NCBI RefSeq assembly: GCF_019459305.1
Contig: NZ_JAIBES010000015.1
Location: 24,002 to 88,001, forward strand
Source: Sphingopyxis sp.
GTDB lineage: Bacteria > Pseudomonadota > Alphaproteobacteria > Sphingomonadales > Sphingomonadaceae
Direction of reading: 5' to 3'
Length of the DNA: 64,000 bases
The notes beneath the pieces were generated by a model. It was not told where the DNA came from. It saw nothing but the letters and a program-made list of their open reading frames with translations, and ran no database searches. Below are positions 52,998-61,599 of the stretch, in pieces. A program made the position numbers and the translations under genes. Every line of letters starts with the position of its first letter. Position 1 is the stretch's first letter.

Positions 52998-54872
52998 ATG
53001 CTGACGATCAACGGAATCACTGTACGCCTTGGCGGGCGCGCCATCCTCGAACGCGCCACCGCGAGCCTGCCGGCCAAAAGCCGCGTCGGGCTGATCGGGC
53101 GCAATGGCGCCGGAAAATCGACGCTGATGAAAGTGATGATCGGCCAGCTTGAGGCCGACGAAGGTAGCATCGATATGCCCCGCAAGACGCGCGTCGGCTA
53201 TATCGCGCAGGAAGCGCCGAGCGGCACCGCGACGCCGTTCGACACCGTACTCGCCGCCGATACCGAGCGGGCCGAACTGCTCGCGGCGTCCGAAACCGAG
53301 CAGGATCCCGACAAGCTCGGCGACATCCACGAACGCTTGATCGCGATCGACGCCTACACCGCGCCCGCGCGCGCCGCGCGCATCCTGATCGGGCTCGGCT
53401 TCGACGAGGATATGCAGGCCCAGCCGCTCGACAGCTTCTCGGGCGGGTGGAAGATGCGCGTCGCGCTCGCGGCGCTTCTCTTCTCCGAGCCCGATCTGCT
53501 GCTGCTCGACGAAGCCTCGAACCACATTCCCCTCCAAGCGAGCCTGTGGCTCGAATATTTCCTCCGCGCCTATCCCGGACAGCTGGTGGTGATCAGCCAC
53601 GAGCGCGATCTGCTCAACAATGTGGTCGACAACATCCTCCACCTCGAGGGCGGCAAGGTGATGCTCTACGCGGGCGGCTATGACGCGTTCGAGCGCCAGC
53701 GCGCCGAACGCGCGGCGCAGCTTGCGGCGGCCAAGGCGTCGCAGGACGCCCAGCGCGCCAAGCTCCAGGACTATGTCGCGCGCAACAGCGCGCGCGCCTC
53801 GACGGCGAAGCAGGCGCAGTCGCGCGCCAAGATGCTTGCGCGGATGCAGCCGATCGCGGCGCTCGCCGAGGATCAGACGCTCGCGTTCGATTTTCCGAGC
53901 CCCGATGAGCTGAAACCGCCGCTGATCACGCTAGATCTGGCGAGCGTCGGTTATGCCGACAAGCCGGTGCTCCAGCGGCTCAACCTGCGGATCGATCCCG
54001 ACGACCGCATCGCGCTGCTCGGCCGCAACGGCAACGGCAAGACGACGCTTGCACGCCTGCTCGCCGCGCAGCTGAGCCCCATGGCCGGCGCGATGGCGGC
54101 ATCGGGCAAGATGCGCGTCGGCTATTTTACCCAATATCAGGTCGAGGAACTCGACGGCAGCGACACCCCGCTCGCGCATATGATGCGGGTGATGGAGGGC
54201 AAGACGCAGGGCGCGGTCCGCGCCCAGCTCGGCCGCTTCGGCTTTTCGGGCAACAAGGCGATGACCGAGGTTGCGAAGCTGTCGGGCGGCGAAAAGGCGC
54301 GGCTGGCACTCGCGCTGATCACCCGCGACGCGCCGCACCTGCTGATCCTCGACGAACCGACCAACCACCTCGACGTCGATGCGCGTGAGGCACTGGTGCA
54401 GGCTCTCAACGGGTTCGACGGCGCTGTGGTTCTGGTCAGCCACGACCGCCACATGCTCGAACTCACCGCCGACCGGCTGGTGCTCGTCGATGACGGTACC
54501 GCGCGCGAATATGATGGCAGCATGGACGATTATGTCGACATGATCCTGGGCAAAGGCCCACAAAAGGACCGGGTGTCGAAAGCCGACAAGAAAGAGGATC
54601 GCAAGGCCGCCGCGGCGGCGCGCGAGGCCGCGGCGAAGGTTCGCAAGGAGGTGTCCGACGCCGAGGCCGACCTCGCCAAATATCAGGTCATCCTGTCGGC
54701 GATCGATCGCGCGATGTTCGACCCGCAGGGCGCCGCGAATGAATATAAAGGCCTGACGATGAGCGAACTGTCGCAACGCCGCGGCAAGATCGTCGCCGCG
54801 CAGGAAGCCGCCGAAGCACGTTGGGTGGCGGCGGGCGAGGCTCTGGAGGCGTTCGAGGAGGCCGCGGCATAG
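52998..54872 (+). CDS. ABC-F ATPase, Uup/YheS-like, altered first D-loop
   Basis: A 624-residue cytoplasmic protein with two ABC domains and no membrane part. Domain 1: Walker A GLIGRNGAGKSTLMKV, signature FSGGWKMRVAL, Walker B LLLLDE. Domain 2: Walker A GRNGNGKTT, signature LSGGEKARLALAL, Walker B LLILDEPTNHLD. A charged linker joins them and a basic coiled coil ends the protein. In domain 1 the near-invariant DEPTNHLD is DEASNHIP, which is odd. ABC-F proteins act on ribosomes. ATG 52998 gives MLTINGITVRLGGRAIL, the family start; the longer frame from 52962 has no support. Confidence 0.92.
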   Translation: MLTINGITVRLGGRAILERATASLPAKSRVGLIGRNGAGKSTLMKVMIGQLEADEGSIDMPRKTRVGYIAQEAPSGTATPFDTVLAADTERAELLAASETEQDPDKLGDIHERLIAIDAYTAPARAARILIGLGFDEDMQAQPLDSFSGGWKMRVALAALLFSEPDLLLLDEASNHIPLQASLWLEYFLRAYPGQLVVISHERDLLNNVVDNILHLEGGKVMLYAGGYDAFERQRAERAAQLAAAKASQDAQRAKLQDYVARNSARASTAKQAQSRAKMLARMQPIAALAEDQTLAFDFPSPDELKPPLITLDLASVGYADKPVLQRLNLRIDPDDRIALLGRNGNGKTTLARLLAAQLSPMAGAMAASGKMRVGYFTQYQVEELDGSDTPLAHMMRVMEGKTQGAVRAQLGRFGFSGNKAMTEVAKLSGGEKARLALALITRDAPHLLILDEPTNHLDVDAREALVQALNGFDGAVVLVSHDRHMLELTADRLVLVDDGTAREYDGSMDDYVDMILGKGPQKDRVSKADKKEDRKAAAAAREAAAKVRKEVSDAEADLAKYQVILSAIDRAMFDPQGAANEYKGLTMSELSQRRGKIVAAQEAAEARWVAAGEALEAFEEAAA

Positions 54873-54898
54873 CAAGGATCCGAGTACGAACATCCGCC

Positions 54899-54918
54899 GC
54901 CCCCGCGAAGGCGGGGGC
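54899..54918. terminator. GC-rich hairpin after ABC-F gene
   Basis: GCCCCCGC (54899-54906) and GCGGGGGC (54911-54918) with a GAAG loop form a perfect stem 27 bases after the ABC-F stop. A related ccttcgcggggg stretch recurs at 54968-54979 and a ccccgcgaagg stretch near 60407. It is a terminator or one copy of a repeated hairpin of the chromosome. Confidence 0.6.
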
Positions 54919-54995
54919 TGCTAGAAGTTCACGCAGCCACGCCAGAAAAGGTTGACGACGGCCCGCACCTTCGCGGGGGCGACCGGACTCCTGCA

Positions 54996-55041
54996 TTGAC
55001 TCACCCACCCCAATCCATCATAATAGTTTCAATTGAAACTA
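54996..55041 (+). promoter_or_regulatory. hppD promoter with 18-bp perfect palindrome
   Basis: A -35 box TTGACT (54996-55001) and -10 box CATAAT (55019-55024) are 17 bases apart. Directly overlapping the -10 end and start region lies TAGTTTCAATTGAAACTA (55024-55041), an exact palindrome. A dimeric repressor bound there would block transcription of hppD and the following VOC gene. The regulator is not in the window. Confidence 0.75.
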
Positions 55042-55055
55042 GATGGGAATTGATC

Positions 55056-56144
55056 ATGGCCGACCTGTTCGACAATCCGCTGGGCCTCGACGGTTTTGAA
55101 TTCGTCGAATTCTCCGCACCCGAAAAGGGTATTCTCGAACCGGTTTTCGAGGCGATGGGCTTCACCCAGATCGCGCATCATCGCTCGAAAGACGTCCAGC
55201 TGTGGCGCCAGGGCGGGATCAACTTGATCGCCAACTACGAACCCAAATCGCCTGCCGCCTATTTCGCCGCCGAGCATGGCCCGTCGGCGTGCGGCATGGG
55301 CTGGCGCGTCCGCGACGCGGCAAAGGCTTATGCAGAGGCGATCGAACGCGGCGCCGAGCCGGTCGAGACGACTCCCGGCCCCATGGAACTGCGCTTGCCC
55401 GCGATCCGCGGCATTGGGGGCTCAATCATCTATCTGATTGACCGTTATGGCGACGACCTGTCGATCTACGACATCGATTTCGTCTATGAAGATGGCGTCG
55501 ATCGCCACCCGGTGGGCGCCGGGATGCAGCTGATCGATCACCTCACCCACAATGTCTATGGCGGCCGGATGGCGCATTGGGCGGCGTTTTACGAACGCAT
55601 CGCTGGCTTCCGCGAGATCCGCTATTTCGACATCAAGGGCGAATATACTGGCCTGACGTCGAAGGCGATGACCGCCCCCGACGGCAAAATCCGTATTCCG
55701 CTCAACGAAGAAGGCGCCGGCGGCGGCGGCCAGATCGAGGAATATCTGCGCGCCTATAATGGCGAGGGGATCCAGCATATCGCGTTCAGCTGCGACGACC
55801 TTTACGCTGCATGGGACAAGCTCAAAGCGCTCGGCAACCCCTTCGCCCCCGCACCGCCCGCGACCTATTACGAAATGCTCGCCGATCGCCTGCCCGGCCA
55901 TGGCGAGCCGGTCGAGGCGCTGCAATCGCGCGGCATCCTGCTCGACGGCTCGACCGAAGATGGCGACCCGCGCCTGCTGCTCCAGATCTTTGGCCAGACG
56001 GTGATCGGTCCGGTCTTCTTCGAATTCATCCAGCGCAAAAAGGATGAAGGGTTCGGCGAGGGCAATTTCACCGCGCTGTTCAAATCGATGGAGATGGACC
56101 AGATCCGCCGCGGTGCGCTCAGCGTCACGGAACCCGCCGAATGA
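55056..56144 (+). CDS. hppD: 4-hydroxyphenylpyruvate dioxygenase
   Basis: A 362-residue cytoplasmic iron enzyme that turns 4-hydroxyphenylpyruvate into homogentisate in tyrosine breakdown. Two VOC domains are present; the Fe(II) ligands are His in [13 protein letters not shown], His in [12 protein letters not shown] and Glu in [14 protein letters not shown] 55056 gives [19 protein letters not shown], the family start. The promoter carries a palindromic operator. Its stop overlaps the next VOC gene by four bases, so the two form an operon. Confidence 0.94.
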   Translation: MADLFDNPLGLDGFEFVEFSAPEKGILEPVFEAMGFTQIAHHRSKDVQLWRQGGINLIANYEPKSPAAYFAAEHGPSACGMGWRVRDAAKAYAEAIERGAEPVETTPGPMELRLPAIRGIGGSIIYLIDRYGDDLSIYDIDFVYEDGVDRHPVGAGMQLIDHLTHNVYGGRMAHWAAFYERIAGFREIRYFDIKGEYTGLTSKAMTAPDGKIRIPLNEEGAGGGGQIEEYLRAYNGEGIQHIAFSCDDLYAAWDKLKALGNPFAPAPPATYYEMLADRLPGHGEPVEALQSRGILLDGSTEDGDPRLLLQIFGQTVIGPVFFEFIQRKKDEGFGEGNFTALFKSMEMDQIRRGALSVTEPAE

Positions 56145-56686
56145 CCAGCCCGATCAAGCTCGGCGGCGTCCATCATGCCGCCTATCGCTGCAAGGACGCG
56201 AAGCAGACGGTCGACTGGTACGAGCGCATGCTCGGCATGACCTACACCACCGCCTTTGCAGAGGATCATGTGCCGTCGACTGGCGAGTACGACCCGTACA
56301 TGCACGTCTTCCTCGACGCGGGGAACGGTAACATCCTGGCGTTCTTCGAGCTGCCGAAACAGCCCGTCATGGGGCGCGACGAGAATACCCCGGCGTGGGT
56401 CCAGCATCTCGCGTTCAAGGTCGGTAGCACTGACGAGCTGGTCGCGGCAAAGGCACATCTGGAAAGCGAAGGCGTCGACGTGCTCGGCCCGACGCACCAC
56501 GGCATCTTCAAATCGATCTATTTCTTCGACCCCAACGGCCACCGCGTCGAACTGGCGTGCGACATCGGCACCGCTGAGCAATATGCCGAACTCAAGCGCG
56601 TCGCGCCGCTGATGCTCGAAGAATGGAGCCAGACCAAAAAGGCGCCGCGTCACGCCGATTGGCTACACACCGCCGCGAACGAATAA
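56141..56686 (+). CDS. VOC-family protein coupled to hppD
   Basis: A 181-residue VOC protein: [20 protein letters not shown] at the start, [29 protein letters not shown] and a closing [19 protein letters not shown], with His, His, Glu ligand candidates of glyoxalase/dioxygenase type. It overlaps hppD by four bases and so is probably part of aromatic amino acid breakdown. No exact enzyme is assigned. Confidence 0.85.
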   Translation: MTSPIKLGGVHHAAYRCKDAKQTVDWYERMLGMTYTTAFAEDHVPSTGEYDPYMHVFLDAGNGNILAFFELPKQPVMGRDENTPAWVQHLAFKVGSTDELVAAKAHLESEGVDVLGPTHHGIFKSIYFFDPNGHRVELACDIGTAEQYAELKRVAPLMLEEWSQTKKAPRHADWLHTAANE

Positions 56687-56692
56687 GCCGGG

Positions 56693-57946
56693 TCAGAACT
56701 TCCGCGAAAAGCTGACCAGATCGGCGTCGGGATCGCCGTCGCCGCAGATCAGTCCGCGCAGCATCTGCGCCGCCATCATCGAAAAGGTGATGCCGTTGCC
56801 GCCAAAGCCCATCGCGGCATAGCAGTTGGGCATGCGCGGGATCCGCCCGATCGTCGGCGTACCCGTTTTGCTGTCGCCAAAGCTGCCCGCCCACGCATGC
56901 ACCGGCGTCGCGTCGATCATCGGCAGCAGCGCGCCAAGCTTGCGCGAAAGGGTCGCGGTCTTGGCGGCGATCTTGGCGTCGCGCTCGTCCGCATCGCTGA
57001 TCTCCTCATCCTCGCCGCCGCAGATCACTTCGCCCGCCGGGGTGGTGCGGATGTACAGATAGGGATCGGCAGCCTCCCAGATCATCGCCGCCGTCGGCCA
57101 GATCGCGCGCGGCTGCGGCTTGGTCGCGATCGACCAGCTGGAAATGATCCTGTTCCCCATGCGCGGCACCCCCTTCATCATCTCATAGCCCGTCGCGACG
57201 ACCAGATACCGCGCCTTGATTTCGCGGCCGTCGACGCTCTGGAGCGTCACGCCGCTCTCGCCGGGCGCCACCTCGCAAATATCGACCGGGCTATAGACCC
57301 GCGCCCCGCGCCCGATCGCGACATTCAGATAGCCCGCGGCGAGCTGGCGCGGATCGGCCGAATAATTGCCGAATCCGATGATCGCGTGCCGCCCCTTGAT
57401 GCCATAGCGATCGAGCACCGCCGCGGGTTTCAACAGCTCGATCTCGAACCCTGCGCGCCGCCGTGCATCGGCCTCGCGCGCCAGACCCTCGGCATCCAGC
57501 ACATTGCCGTGGAGATAGATCGACCCGCGCGTCGCAGCGTCGACCTTCAGCCCCAGACGTTCGGTCCGCTCGCGCAGCGCGTCGACCGACTGGCGCGACC
57601 GTCGCCACAAGCGCTCGGCGCGGTCGCGGCCGATCTGCTCGGACAGCAGCGAGAGGGGGGTGTCGATTTCATATTGCAGCATCGCGGTCGAGGCCGCGGT
57701 CGATCCGTCGAGCGGGCCGCGGCGATCGACGACGACGACCTGCAAGCCCGCCTCCGACAACGTTTCGGCGATGAGCCCCCCCGAGATCCCGGCGCCGATG
57801 ATGGCGACATCGCAGCTGATATTACGGGTCAGGGGCTGGGTCGGAACGGTCGGGCGCCGCCGCGCCGACCAGATCGACTGGCCACCACGCAGATCGCGGT
57901 GGTGGGTGAGCGACGCCTGGTTCGCGCGCGGGGGGGGCTTCGTCAT
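56693..57946 (-). CDS. FAD-dependent oxidoreductase (DAO family)
   Basis: A 417-residue flavoprotein with an N-terminal dinucleotide site DVAIIGAGISGGLIAETLSE, an Asp/Arg pair VVVDRRGPLDGSTAASTAM, a substrate domain (DPRQLAAGYLNVAIGRGARV) and a C-terminal FAD contact with GFGGNGITFSMMAAQMLRG. The region before the GxGxxG is a long, basic N-terminus of about 45 residues. Members oxidise amines or amino acids (glycine/sarcosine oxidase, GlpD-like). The substrate is not known. It is convergent with the hppD operon. Confidence 0.82.
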   Translation of the reverse strand: MTKPPPRANQASLTHHRDLRGGQSIWSARRRPTVPTQPLTRNISCDVAIIGAGISGGLIAETLSEAGLQVVVVDRRGPLDGSTAASTAMLQYEIDTPLSLLSEQIGRDRAERLWRRSRQSVDALRERTERLGLKVDAATRGSIYLHGNVLDAEGLAREADARRRAGFEIELLKPAAVLDRYGIKGRHAIIGFGNYSADPRQLAAGYLNVAIGRGARVYSPVDICEVAPGESGVTLQSVDGREIKARYLVVATGYEMMKGVPRMGNRIISSWSIATKPQPRAIWPTAAMIWEAADPYLYIRTTPAGEVICGGEDEEISDADERDAKIAAKTATLSRKLGALLPMIDATPVHAWAGSFGDSKTGTPTIGRIPRMPNCYAAMGFGGNGITFSMMAAQMLRGLICGDGDPDADLVSFSRKF

Positions 57947-58021
57947 GGGGTGCTCCGTGCCGCAGCCGACGCGACACGCTCCTAATTCCCCACCTGCTGT
58001 CAGGTTGCACGGCGCCTCGCT

Positions 58022-58711
58022 TTAGCGGCGCTGAATGCTCTCCATCGTCGCGGAGCTGCAGGCATCGGCAGTCTTTTCGCCGTCACCCGACAGCAGGCCC
58101 AGGACGAGGAATCCGCCGATGACCAGCGCGACAAAGGCGGTCGTCACCATCCCGAGATATTTCTCGATAAACGCCTTGATTGGCGCGCCGAACAGGCGGA
58201 ACAGCACGCCGACCGCCATGAAGATCATCCCGCGGCCAATGATGCTCGCGCCGACGAAGGTCGCCAGATCCATGCCGGTGAAGCCCGCGGTCAGCGTCAT
58301 CAGCTTGAAGGGGATCGGGGTCGCTCCGGCAATGATGATCGCCTCGGCGTCATATTGGTTGAGGTAACATACCGCGACCGGGAATTTTTCGACCAGCCCC
58401 AGCGCGCCGAGCAGCCAGAGGCCGATGCTCTCGTACAGGAAATAGCCGATCGCATAGCCGAACAGCCCGCCGAGCACCGACCCAAGGGTGCAAATGGCAG
58501 CAAAGCGCACCGCACGCTTCGGTTCGGCGAGGCACATCAGCCCCAGCACCGGGTGCGGGGGAATCGGGAAAAAGCTCGATTCGACAAAGGCGATCGCAAA
58601 TAGCCACCACTGCGCATGGCGATGCGCCGCCTTGGCGATCGTCCAGTTATACAGGCGCGCGAGCAGGCTTTTTGCCGTCGGGCGCGCGGTCGGATCGATA
58701 TGGATGGCCAT
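58022..58711 (-). CDS. YqaA/DedA-like membrane protein
   Basis: A 229-residue inner-membrane protein of the SNARE-associated DedA superfamily. It has the family pattern FAIAFVESSFFPIPPHPVLG, then a conserved loop LIGATPIPFKLMTLTAGFTG-like (GATPIPFKLMTLTAGFTG) and at least four helices. DedA-type proteins help keep membrane lipids and pH balanced. The ATG at 58711 gives MAIHIDPTARPTAKSLLARL and has no strong ribosome site; the frame is open to 58771 but that part overlaps purH. It is 10 bases after purH and likely co-transcribed. Confidence 0.82.
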   Translation of the reverse strand: MAIHIDPTARPTAKSLLARLYNWTIAKAAHRHAQWWLFAIAFVESSFFPIPPHPVLGLMCLAEPKRAVRFAAICTLGSVLGGLFGYAIGYFLYESIGLWLLGALGLVEKFPVAVCYLNQYDAEAIIIAGATPIPFKLMTLTAGFTGMDLATFVGASIIGRGMIFMAVGVLFRLFGAPIKAFIEKYLGMVTTAFVALVIGGFLVLGLLSGDGEKTADACSSATMESIQRR

Positions 58712-58721
58712 GTGCTGCCGA

Positions 58722-60314
58722 TCAGTGACGGAAGTGGCGCATGCCGGTGAACACCATCGCCAGTCCCGCATCGTTCGCGGCCGCGATCACTTCATCGTCG
58801 CGGATCGATCCGCCCGGCTGGATGACGCACGTCGCGCCCGCCTCGACCGCCGCCAGCAGCCCGTCGGCGAAGGGGAAGAAAGCGTCGCTCGCCACCGCAC
58901 TGCCGACCGTGCGCGGCTGCGCCCAGCCATGCGATTCGGCCGCTTCGCTCGCCTTCACCGCGGCGATACGTGCGCTGTCGCGGCGGTTCATCTGCCCCGC
59001 GCCGATGCCCGCGGTGGAGCCGCCCTTGGCATAAACGATCGCGTTCGACTTCACATGCTTGGCGATCGTCCACGCGAATAGCGCGTCGGCCAGCTCCTCC
59101 TCGGTCGGCGCGCGGTCGGTCACGATCTTCAGGTCGGCGCGCGTGATGCGGCCATTGTCGCGGCTCTGCGCGAGCCAGCCCCCGGCGATCGTCTTCATCA
59201 TCAGTCCGCCCCGCGTCGGATCGGGCAGTTCGCCGGTCAGCAGCAGGCGCAAATTCTTCTTCTTCGCAAACACCGCGCGCGCATCGGCGTCGGCGTCGGG
59301 GGCGCAGACGACCTCGGTAAAGATGCCGCTGATCGCCTCGGCGGTGGCGCCATCGAGCGGCCGGTTGACCGCGATGATGCCGCCAAATGCCGAAACATCG
59401 TCGCACTTGAGCGCCGCGTCATAGGCCTCGGCGATCGTCGCCGCGGTGGCGACGCCGCACGGATTGGCGTGCTTGACGATGACGCAGGTCGGATCGGCCT
59501 CGCGAAATTCGGCGACGAGTTCGAGCGCGGCGTCGGCGTCGTTGATATTGTTGTAGCTCAGCTCCTTGCCCTGCACCTGTTCGGCCTGCGCGATGCCGCG
59601 CGAGGCCGGACCGGCGGGCAAGTACAGTGCTGCTTGCTGGTGCGGATTCTCGCCATAGCGCAGTTCGTTCGCCAGCTTTGCGGTCAGCGGCAACGTGTCG
59701 GGGAACAGCTTGCCTTGATCGGCAAAGGCGAACCAGCTTGCGATCATCCCGTCATAGGTCGCGGTGTGGGCAAAGGCCGTCGCGGCAAGGCGCTTGCGCA
59801 GCGCCAATGTCGTCGCGCCGCCGTTCGCGTCCATTTCGGCCATCACCGCCGCATAATCCTCGGGCTCGGTGACAATGTTCACAAAGGCATGGTTCTTCGC
59901 CGCCGAGCGCACCATCGCCGGGCCGCCGATGTCGATATTTTCGATGATCGTATCGCGATCGGCGCCCGACAGCATCGTCTGCAAAAAGGGGTAAAGGTTG
60001 ACCACGACCAGGTCGATCACCCCGATACCATGTTCGTCCATCGAAGCGACATGCGCCGCGTCGTCGCGCACTGCCAGGATGCCGCCATGGACGGTGGGGT
60101 GCAAAGTCTTGACGCGCCCGTCCATCATCTCGGGAAAGCCGGTCAGGTCGGCGACGTCGAGCACCGTGTGTCCCGCATCGCGCAGCGCCTTCGCGGTCCC
60201 GCCAGTCGATACGAGTTCGACACCATGGCGGACAAGCGCGGCCGCGAGATCGGCGAGCCCCGCCTTGTCGCTGACGGACAAAAGCGCGCGGCGGACGGGG
60301 ACAAGATCGGTCAT
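58722..60314 (-). CDS. purH: Bifunctional AICAR transformylase/IMP cyclohydrolase
   Basis: A 530-residue cytoplasmic enzyme for the last two steps of IMP synthesis. The N-terminal IMP cyclohydrolase domain has [40 protein letters not shown] and [16 protein letters not shown]. The C-terminal transformylase domain has [20 protein letters not shown] with catalytic Lys and His, and [20 protein letters not shown]. The length is normal. It is a core metabolic gene, which supports a chromosomal origin for this side of the window. Confidence 0.96.
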   Translation of the reverse strand: MTDLVPVRRALLSVSDKAGLADLAAALVRHGVELVSTGGTAKALRDAGHTVLDVADLTGFPEMMDGRVKTLHPTVHGGILAVRDDAAHVASMDEHGIGVIDLVVVNLYPFLQTMLSGADRDTIIENIDIGGPAMVRSAAKNHAFVNIVTEPEDYAAVMAEMDANGGATTLALRKRLAATAFAHTATYDGMIASWFAFADQGKLFPDTLPLTAKLANELRYGENPHQQAALYLPAGPASRGIAQAEQVQGKELSYNNINDADAALELVAEFREADPTCVIVKHANPCGVATAATIAEAYDAALKCDDVSAFGGIIAVNRPLDGATAEAISGIFTEVVCAPDADADARAVFAKKKNLRLLLTGELPDPTRGGLMMKTIAGGWLAQSRDNGRITRADLKIVTDRAPTEEELADALFAWTIAKHVKSNAIVYAKGGSTAGIGAGQMNRRDSARIAAVKASEAAESHGWAQPRTVGSAVASDAFFPFADGLLAAVEAGATCVIQPGGSIRDDEVIAAANDAGLAMVFTGMRHFRH

Positions 60315-60566
60315 GGGGAGGGCGGCCTTTGAAGACAGGAAAGACGCGGTCCCCCTAGGCGGGTAGGCCAGTTATCGCAAGCGTTGCGCCATAAAAATGC
60401 CGTGTCCCCGCGAAGGAGCATCGGGGCGGATTGTCTCCCAGACAATCCTTGAACATGCGGGCATGTTCAACCCGATATTGATCCAACATCCGCCCGTTCA
60501 ATACGGTGCCGACCGGAGAACGGCTCTCGCCGTCGCGGAAGTACGCGGTTTTTACATCGCCGAAGA
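60315..60566. other. Intergenic stretch upstream of purH
   Basis: About 250 bases with tandem hairpins (described separately) and a ccccgcgaagg motif near 60407. The purH promoter is probably here. A short frame at 60463-60570 was noted and not accepted as a gene. Confidence 0.4.
60429..60470. repeat. Two tandem perfect hairpins
   Basis: GATTGTCT/AGACAATC (60429-60436, 60440-60447, loop ccc) is followed at once by TTGAACATGC/GCATGTTCAA (60449-60458, 60461-60470, loop gg). They lie downstream of the phytase gene and upstream of purH on the minus strand, so they can act as a terminator or a leader structure; no T-run is present. They may be a dispersed repeat. Confidence 0.75.
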
Positions 60567-61589
60567 CTAAAGCCCCAGCGCCGCCGCGATCATATCCCAG
60601 CGCACCAGCTTGAAATTCTGCGCCTTGGGCGCGTTGTCGCCATCCTGCGCCAGAAACATGCCATCGGGATAGGCCGGACCGAAATTTCCCGCGACGGCTT
60701 CGATCCCGTCGGTTTCACTCGTCGCGCCGAACGCGCCCGCGGTCACCGCAAAGCGTCCGACATATTCGACCGACGGCAACCGGAACACGGCGTAGGCATT
60801 GTCACCCTGGCTCGATGCGATCAGGTACCGTTGACCCTTGTGATCGATCGTCGCCAGCCCTTCGAGGTCGGCGACAAGCCGCTGGTTGTCGATCGGCGCG
60901 ACCAGCCGCACCGCGGCGCCCTTGCCGTTCTGCTTCAATTCCCAGAGCCCGCCGATTTCTTCGCCAACATACAGCGTGTCGCCGTCGAAGACGCAGCCTT
61001 CGGACTGGGTCGCAATCTTATGCTCCCATTGGACGGTGAAGCTAGGAGTTCCATCGATCGCCAGCGTGCCGACGCGCACCGTGCCGTCCTTGACGATCAG
61101 CGCCGCGGTGATCGGCGCCCCCGGGGCGTTCTTTTTCAGGCACAGGCCATAGGCCTCGCCGCTGCCCGCCGCCGCGCGGCCGAGCGCGGTGAGCGCGGGT
61201 TTGGCGCCGTCGAGGCGATAGACGGCCAGATGCGCGTTCAGCTCATCGTTACGGTCGCTCGCGACGACGATATCGCCAAAGATGTCGACATTGTTAACCA
61301 GCCCGCTCTTCAGAAACGCCAGATCCTTGCCTTTCAGGTCATAGACGTGCAGCCCGGCTTTCTTGTCGGTCGCGACGATCAGTGCGCGGCCCGGATTGGC
61401 GGGATCGACCCAAATTGCCGGATCGTCGGCGGCGTCGGCGCGGTTGGTGCCGACCGGCTGAGTTTCGCCGTTTGCCGCCACCTGCACCGGCGGCAGGCCA
61501 GTGATCATCGGTTCGCTCGCGGCGCACCCGGCGAGCGCCGCGGCGGCGACGCAGGTTCCCAGCCATTTCGACATCCGGATCATCGCCAT
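60567..61589 (-). CDS. Beta-propeller phytase lipoprotein
   Basis: A 340-residue exported protein with lipoprotein signal (LGTCVAAAALAGCAAS, lipobox LAGC). The 3-phytase/beta-propeller family is marked by NRADAADDPAIWVDPANPGR, VATDKKAGLHVYDLKGKDLA, NNVDIFGDIVVASDRND, YVGEEIGGLWEL and DLEGLATIDHKGQRYLIASS. It removes phosphate from phytate with calcium. It is preceded by a metallophosphatase and a TonB-dependent receptor on the same strand, which fits a phosphate-scavenging locus. Confidence 0.9.
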   Translation of the reverse strand: MAMIRMSKWLGTCVAAAALAGCAASEPMITGLPPVQVAANGETQPVGTNRADAADDPAIWVDPANPGRALIVATDKKAGLHVYDLKGKDLAFLKSGLVNNVDIFGDIVVASDRNDELNAHLAVYRLDGAKPALTALGRAAAGSGEAYGLCLKKNAPGAPITAALIVKDGTVRVGTLAIDGTPSFTVQWEHKIATQSEGCVFDGDTLYVGEEIGGLWELKQNGKGAAVRLVAPIDNQRLVADLEGLATIDHKGQRYLIASSQGDNAYAVFRLPSVEYVGRFAVTAGAFGATSETDGIEAVAGNFGPAYPDGMFLAQDGDNAPKAQNFKLVRWDMIAAALGL

Positions 61590-61599
61590 TTCCCTTATT

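Noticed and set aside
60463..60570. 35-codon ORF (MFNPILIQHPPVQYGADRRT...) on the plus strand
   Set aside because: It overlaps the hairpin pair and the phytase stop, has no ribosome site and no family likeness.
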